Assembly (NCBI RefSeq): GCF_001570585.1
Contig: NZ_BBXF01000008.1
Span: 62,001-126,000 of the forward strand
Direction: 5' to 3'
DNA: 64,000 nucleotides
Origin: Herbidospora daliensis
Lineage (GTDB): Bacteria > Actinomycetota > Actinomycetes > Streptosporangiales > Streptosporangiaceae
Part shown: piece by piece, positions 60,570 to 64,000 of the stretch
Layout: every line of letters starts with the position of its first letter
Position numbering within the stretch: the first letter of the stretch is position 1
Notes under the pieces: model-generated
Told to the model about the DNA's origin: nothing
Databases searched by the model: none
The model's input: only the letters and a program-made list of their open reading frames with translations
Translations under genes and position numbers: made by a program

Positions 60570-62852
60570 ATGATCAACGAGAGATACGAGCTGATCCGTC
60601 AGCTCGGCGCCGGTGGCATGGGCACCGTGTGGGTGGCCCGCGACACCAGGCTCGGCCGCAAGGTGGCGCTCAAGCGCATCACCCTGTCGGGCCACAAGGA
60701 AGCCGTCGACACCCAGCGCCAGCGCGCGCTGCGCGAGGCCCGCGCCGCCGCGTCGGTCACCCACTCGGCGGTGGTGCCCGTCCACGACTGGTTCCTCGAC
60801 GACGACGGCACCCCGTGGATCGTCATGGCCTACATCGAAGGCGACACGCTGGAAGAGTGGATGGAACGCGGCCCCCGCACCGAACGCGAGGTCGCCACCC
60901 TGGCCCGCCAGGTCCTGGGCGGCCTGATGGCCGTCCACCGCGTGGGCGTGCTCCACCGCGACATCAAGCCCGCCAACATCGTGGTCACCCGCGACGAACA
61001 GGTGTGCCTCGTCGACTTCGGCATCGCCCGCATCGCCGGCGAGACGGGCGTCACCGCGACCGGCCTGCTACTCGGCACGGTCGAGTACATGGCCCCGGAG
61101 CGCGTCAACGACCGCGCCCAATCCCCGGCCGCCGACCTGTGGTCCTTCGGCGTAACCTTCATCCACGCCCTGGAGGGCCACTCCCCGTTCCGCCGCAGCA
61201 GCTTCCCCGCGACCTTCCTGGCCATCCTGAACGACCCGCTGCCCCCACCCCGCCGCCCCGGTCCCCTGTACGACGCCCTGACGGCCGTCCTCCCGAAGGA
61301 CCCAGGCCGCCGCCTCGCCGCCGAAGCCCTGGCCGCCCGCCTGGACCGAATCCTGGCCCCGGCACGTGTTCCACCGAGGCGACCCGACCCACACGATCAG
61401 AGGGGCCCAGCCGCACCCAGACAGCCGACCCCGCACGCGCAGAACGAGCCGGCGGCCTCCAGACGGCCGGACTCACCCAACCGAGGTGATCAGGCTCAGC
61501 GTGGTGAGGTGGGGCCAAGGCATCCGCAGCGCGACCCGGCTGCGCCGTCGGATTCTCGTCAGGGCGGCTCGGCTGGGCCTAGCGAGTCGGCCTCCTCCGG
61601 GCAGCCCGACTCGCACGATCAGCGTGGCCAGGCGGCCCTCAAGAAGCCGGGCCCTCGTGGGCCGGGTGGGTCGGATGGGTCGGCCTCCTCCGGCCAGCCG
61701 GATTTCCACGATCAGCATGGTCAGGCGGCCTCCAGGGAGCCGGATCCGCGTGGGCGGGGTGGCTCGCCCGCGCCCAGGGAGCCGGGTCATGGTGGGCGAG
61801 GCGGTTCGGTTGGATCCGAGCAGCCGGATTTCCACGATCAGCATGGTCAGGCGGCCTCCAGGGAGCCGGATCCGCGTGGGCGGGGTGGCTCGCCCGCGCC
61901 CAGGGAGCCGGGTCATGGTGGGCGAGGCGGTTCGGTTGGATCCGAGCAGCCGGATGCCCCCGATCAACGTGGTCAAGCCGCCCCCAGGGAGCCGGATCCT
62001 CGCGGGCGAGGTGGCTCGGCCGTGCCCGAGGAGCGGGGTCATCGTGGGCGGGGTGGGTCGGCCGGATCCGAGCAGCCCGATTTCCGTGATCAGCGTGGCC
62101 AGGCGACGCCCGGCCAGCCGGATCCTCGTGTGCGGAGGGGAACGGCAGCGCCTGGGGACTCCTCCGGACAGCCGGACCTGCACGATCAGCGCGGTCAGGC
62201 GAGATCCCGGTGGTCAGATCCCGCTGGGCAGGGTGGCTCGGCCGCGCCCAGGCAGGCAGACCGTCGTAGGGAGGGCGAGCCGTCGGCGCCCAGGCGGCCG
62301 GACTCGCACGCTCGCCCAGGCCAGGTGGATCCCCGTCGGCCGGGTGGTTCGGCCGGCGGGTCGAGGCAGGCGGATCCTTCTTCGCGGCGGGGGCAGGATC
62401 CAGGCGAGTCGGGTCGGCCCACCGTTTCCGTTGGGCGGATGGAGCCGCGGGGGGCGGCTGAGCGGCTCGATGATCTGGTGGCGACTCGTCCCCATGAGGT
62501 GGCCGCGACGCTCAGGGCCCTTCCGGCCGAGCGGGCCGGGCGCATCCTCGGGCTCATGCGGCCTGAAGGGGCGGCGGCGGTGCTGGTCATCCTGCCCCCC
62601 GACCAGGGTGTACGTCTGCTGCTGCACACCGGTGAGCGCACCGCCGGGGCGTTGCTCGGCACGCTCGGGGTCACCTCGGCGGCGACGCGGCTCCTGGAGG
62701 CGATGACCCTGACGCGGGCCGTCGGGGTGCTGGAGCATGTGCCGCCGGCCGTGACCGCCGGCCTGCTCAAGGCTTCGTCGGACGGCCGGTCGGGCCGGCT
62801 TCTCAAGGGTCTGAGCCCCGCCACCAGGGCTCAGGTCACCGAGACCTACTAG
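60570..62852 (+). CDS. Ser/Thr protein kinase with repeat linker and MgtE-N-like C-terminus
   Basis: 760 residues. The N-terminal kinase domain (1-265) has GAGGMGTVW, VALKRI, LHRDIKPANI, LVDFGIARI and APERV. A linker of about 330 residues rich in Gly, Pro, Arg, Asp and Gln follows, including two exact copies of a 42-residue unit. The last 130 residues form a helical repeat (ERAGRILGLMRPEGAAAVLV, LPPDQGVRLLL) like the cytoplasmic MgtE N-domain or FliG-type superhelix. No membrane helix is present, unlike the usual PknB type. It follows the DUF4407 gene in an operon and may phosphorylate it (inference). Confidence 0.87.
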   Translation: MINERYELIRQLGAGGMGTVWVARDTRLGRKVALKRITLSGHKEAVDTQRQRALREARAAASVTHSAVVPVHDWFLDDDGTPWIVMAYIEGDTLEEWMERGPRTEREVATLARQVLGGLMAVHRVGVLHRDIKPANIVVTRDEQVCLVDFGIARIAGETGVTATGLLLGTVEYMAPERVNDRAQSPAADLWSFGVTFIHALEGHSPFRRSSFPATFLAILNDPLPPPRRPGPLYDALTAVLPKDPGRRLAAEALAARLDRILAPARVPPRRPDPHDQRGPAAPRQPTPHAQNEPAASRRPDSPNRGDQAQRGEVGPRHPQRDPAAPSDSRQGGSAGPSESASSGQPDSHDQRGQAALKKPGPRGPGGSDGSASSGQPDFHDQHGQAASREPDPRGRGGSPAPREPGHGGRGGSVGSEQPDFHDQHGQAASREPDPRGRGGSPAPREPGHGGRGGSVGSEQPDAPDQRGQAAPREPDPRGRGGSAVPEERGHRGRGGSAGSEQPDFRDQRGQATPGQPDPRVRRGTAAPGDSSGQPDLHDQRGQARSRWSDPAGQGGSAAPRQADRRREGEPSAPRRPDSHARPGQVDPRRPGGSAGGSRQADPSSRRGQDPGESGRPTVSVGRMEPRGAAERLDDLVATRPHEVAATLRALPAERAGRILGLMRPEGAAAVLVILPPDQGVRLLLHTGERTAGALLGTLGVTSAATRLLEAMTLTRAVGVLEHVPPAVTAGLLKASSDGRSGRLLKGLSPATRAQVTETY
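61695..61946 (+). repeat. Exact 126-bp tandem duplication in the kinase gene
   Basis: 61695-61820 and 61821-61946 are identical base for base and keep frame (42 codons each). Looser copies of the half-unit (QPD...DQRGQA...EPDPRGRGG) continue to about 62200. The lack of any silent change points to recent duplication or ongoing slippage. Confidence 0.95.
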
Positions 62853-62878
62853 CACCTCCTTCGATACTCCCCAGCGGT

Positions 62879-63487
62879 TCAGTGGCCGCGGACGACGATG
62901 TCGCCGTATGAGGTGGTGGCGCGGATGTCGACGGTGAGGTCGCCGTCGAACTTCTTGCGGAGGTCGCGCAGGGTGCCGTGACCGGTGGTCGCCTGCAGCC
63001 CCGCCGAGACCCCCGCCGCCACTCCGACCTCGATCGTGCCGTGGCTGGTCTTCAGGTCGAGCAGGCCGCTGACGGCTTCGTCGATGCGGATGTCGCCCTG
63101 CGCGGTGTCGGCGATGACGGCGCCGTCGACGGTGCCGAGGGAGATGTCGCCCTTGGCGGTCTGGACGCGGCCGCCGCCGAAGCGGCCTTCGGTGCGGAAG
63201 CCGGTGGCCATGCCGCTGCCTTCGGCGGTCGACCCGGCGGGCAGCTCGACGGTCACCTCGACCGAGCCGCTCTTGCCGAAGCGGGGGCTGTCGGGAGCCT
63301 TGACGTCCAGGACGCCGCCGGCGAATTCGACGGTGGTCTGCTCGGCGGCCTTGACGTCGGCCGCGCCGCCGGGGTTGGTCGGCCGGACGGTCACGACGGT
63401 GTCGGCGCGGTCGCCGGCGACGATGCGGACGCCGCCCATCGGGACGGAGATCTTGGCGGTGATGGCCTGGGGGGTGTCGAACTGCAT
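62879..63487 (-). CDS. DUF4097 family beta-helix-like protein
   Basis: 202 residues of short repeating beta strands (RVQTAKGDISLGTVDGAV, ADTAQGDIRIDEAVSGLL, LKTSHGTIEVG), the DUF4097 (adhesin-like) pattern. No signal peptide. Starts at ATG 63487 (MQFDTPQAI) with GGAGC upstream; the frame is open further but without similarity. It is divergent from the HTH regulator gene at 63721, a common pairing, and the operator-like repeats between them should control it. Function unknown. Confidence 0.85.
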   Translation of the reverse strand: MQFDTPQAITAKISVPMGGVRIVAGDRADTVVTVRPTNPGGAADVKAAEQTTVEFAGGVLDVKAPDSPRFGKSGSVEVTVELPAGSTAEGSGMATGFRTEGRFGGGRVQTAKGDISLGTVDGAVIADTAQGDIRIDEAVSGLLDLKTSHGTIEVGVAAGVSAGLQATTGHGTLRDLRKKFDGDLTVDIRATTSYGDIVVRGH

Positions 63488-63562
63488 GATGTGCTCCGTG
63501 GTGTCCGGTGTGTTTCTGACATTCGAAAGGCTATGTTGCGTTCGCGAATCCTTCAACTGTCT

Positions 63563-63660
63563 CGTTGCATTGAAAAGGCATCACAGCAGCTAATGGCATC
63601 GAAATCATTGCAATGGAGGTGAGCATGAATGCAATGCGACGATGCCACGTGTTGCAATGA
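63563..63660. promoter_or_regulatory. Cluster of TTGCAATG-type operator repeats
   Basis: Four related sites: CGTTGCATTG (63563), the perfect palindrome CATTGCAATG (63606-63615), AATGCAATGC (63628) and GTTGCAATGA (63651). They lie between divergent genes in a locally AT-richer stretch and are the likely binding sites of the adjacent HTH protein. Confidence 0.6.
63625..63660 (+). CDS. Possible 11-residue leader peptide
   Basis: A short open frame (MNAMRRCHVLQ, then TGA) with an excellent ribosome site, GGAGGTGA, upstream. It precedes the HTH regulator start by 60 bases and is overlapped by the operator repeats. It may be a regulatory upstream ORF or a chance occurrence. Confidence 0.35.
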   Translation: MNAMRRCHVLQ

Positions 63661-63720
63661 ACTGAGGGTGAAGGCCATAATCGGCAACGTCGAGGCGGTC
63701 GAGAGAAGGGGCGCGGCCCG

Positions 63721-64000
63721 ATGCCGGGAGGAAGACTCAGTCAGCAGGAGCGGCAGCAGATCTCCGCGGGGCTCGCCGACGGGCTGGCCTACGCCGAGAT
63801 CGCCCGGAGCCTGGGCCGGCCCACGTCCACCGTCACCCGTGAGGTCATGCGCAACGGCGGGCCCGCCGCCTACCGGGCCGAGACGGCCCATCGGGCCACC
63901 GAACGCCGGGCCCACCGGCGCAGGCGGTCGCCCGCGGGGGCGCCGGCGGCGGCGCCCGACGCCTACGGGCGGGATCCCGAGGCGGTTCGCGGGTTCGAGG
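63721..64000 (+). CDS. HTH regulator with IS30-like DNA-binding domain (partial)
   Basis: The first 93 residues run off the window end. They read MPGGRLSQQERQQISAGLAD, then LAYAEIARSLGRPTSTVTREV and an Arg-rich helix (HRATERRAHRRRR), an IS30-transposase-like helix-turn-helix found at the start of a family of actinobacterial GbsR/MarR-like regulators. Divergent from the DUF4097 gene, which it probably controls through the TTGCAATG repeats. AGAAGGGG precedes the ATG at 63721. Confidence 0.8.
   Translation, partial: MPGGRLSQQERQQISAGLADGLAYAEIARSLGRPTSTVTREVMRNGGPAAYRAETAHRATERRAHRRRRSPAGAPAAAPDAYGRDPEAVRGFE

Noticed and set aside
61500-62250. Repeat region in the kinase gene as a CRISPR array or mobile element
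   Set aside because: The repeats are in frame, contiguous, and have no unique spacers; they encode a low-complexity linker.
63553-63915. Minus-strand open frame opposite the HTH regulator
   Set aside because: No ribosome site or family similarity, and it covers the operator region and the regulator start.

Overview
The window is about 70% GC and nearly every codon ends in G or C. GTG and TTG starts are common, genes overlap by ATGA or GTGA, and strong GC hairpins separate transcription units. DUF5999, 2-methylisoborneol and CATRA genes together point to a filamentous actinobacterium, most likely Streptosporangiaceae-like (inference; no rRNA or marker gene is present). No tRNA, rRNA or CRISPR was seen. 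No gap without a gene exceeds 300 bases; the largest are 28410-28688 and 27502-27773.

Layout. 1-12.2 kb is mixed chromosome: the end of an unknown gene, a cytochrome P450, an acyl-CoA dehydrogenase, a DUF5999 protein, a decayed glycosyltransferase, a dioxygenase plus membrane aminopropyltransferase-like operon, a frameshifted TnpB, a secreted LPMO, an aldehyde dehydrogenase with a divergent regulator, and a ROK regulator. 12.3-18.8 kb holds a 1926-residue secreted ThuA/sugar-dehydrogenase protein and a membrane-anchored partner. 18.8-24.4 kb has a frameshifted membrane gene and a CATRA conflict module (CHAT protease with TPR-like repeats, CATRA-TIR protein, small CATRA-associated protein). 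24.5-33.5 kb has a DUF916 protein with a WxL-like phosphatase, a lipoprotein, the two-gene 2-methylisoborneol operon, a small four-cysteine secreted protein, and a HAD phosphatase with ribB.

33.5-54.5 kb is the most unusual part: a ribosomal-peptide cluster with six precursor genes carrying nitrile-hydratase-like (NHLP) leaders, an HlyD-like secretion protein, two NHLP export ABC proteins (one with a C39 peptidase), a LanM-type synthetase, a fused E1-like/YcaO cyclodehydratase, a SagB-type dehydrogenase, an ABC-2 exporter, two histidine kinase/response regulator pairs and a third kinase-like protein without its phospho-acceptor histidine. The first two cores are built from Gly-(Thr/Ser/Cys)-x triplets, while others look lanthipeptide-like. 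The LanM cyclase half has lost zinc-site residues. Three precursors share a 5' stem-loop with an identical 9-base loop, and all six carry a related upstream element.

54.4-64 kb holds a three-gene minus-strand operon (vWA-like protein, P-loop GTPase, GAP1-like membrane protein) resembling predicted GTPase-centred conflict systems, then a DUF4407 membrane protein and a Ser/Thr kinase with an in-frame 126-bp tandem duplication, then a DUF4097 protein divergent from an HTH regulator that runs off the window.
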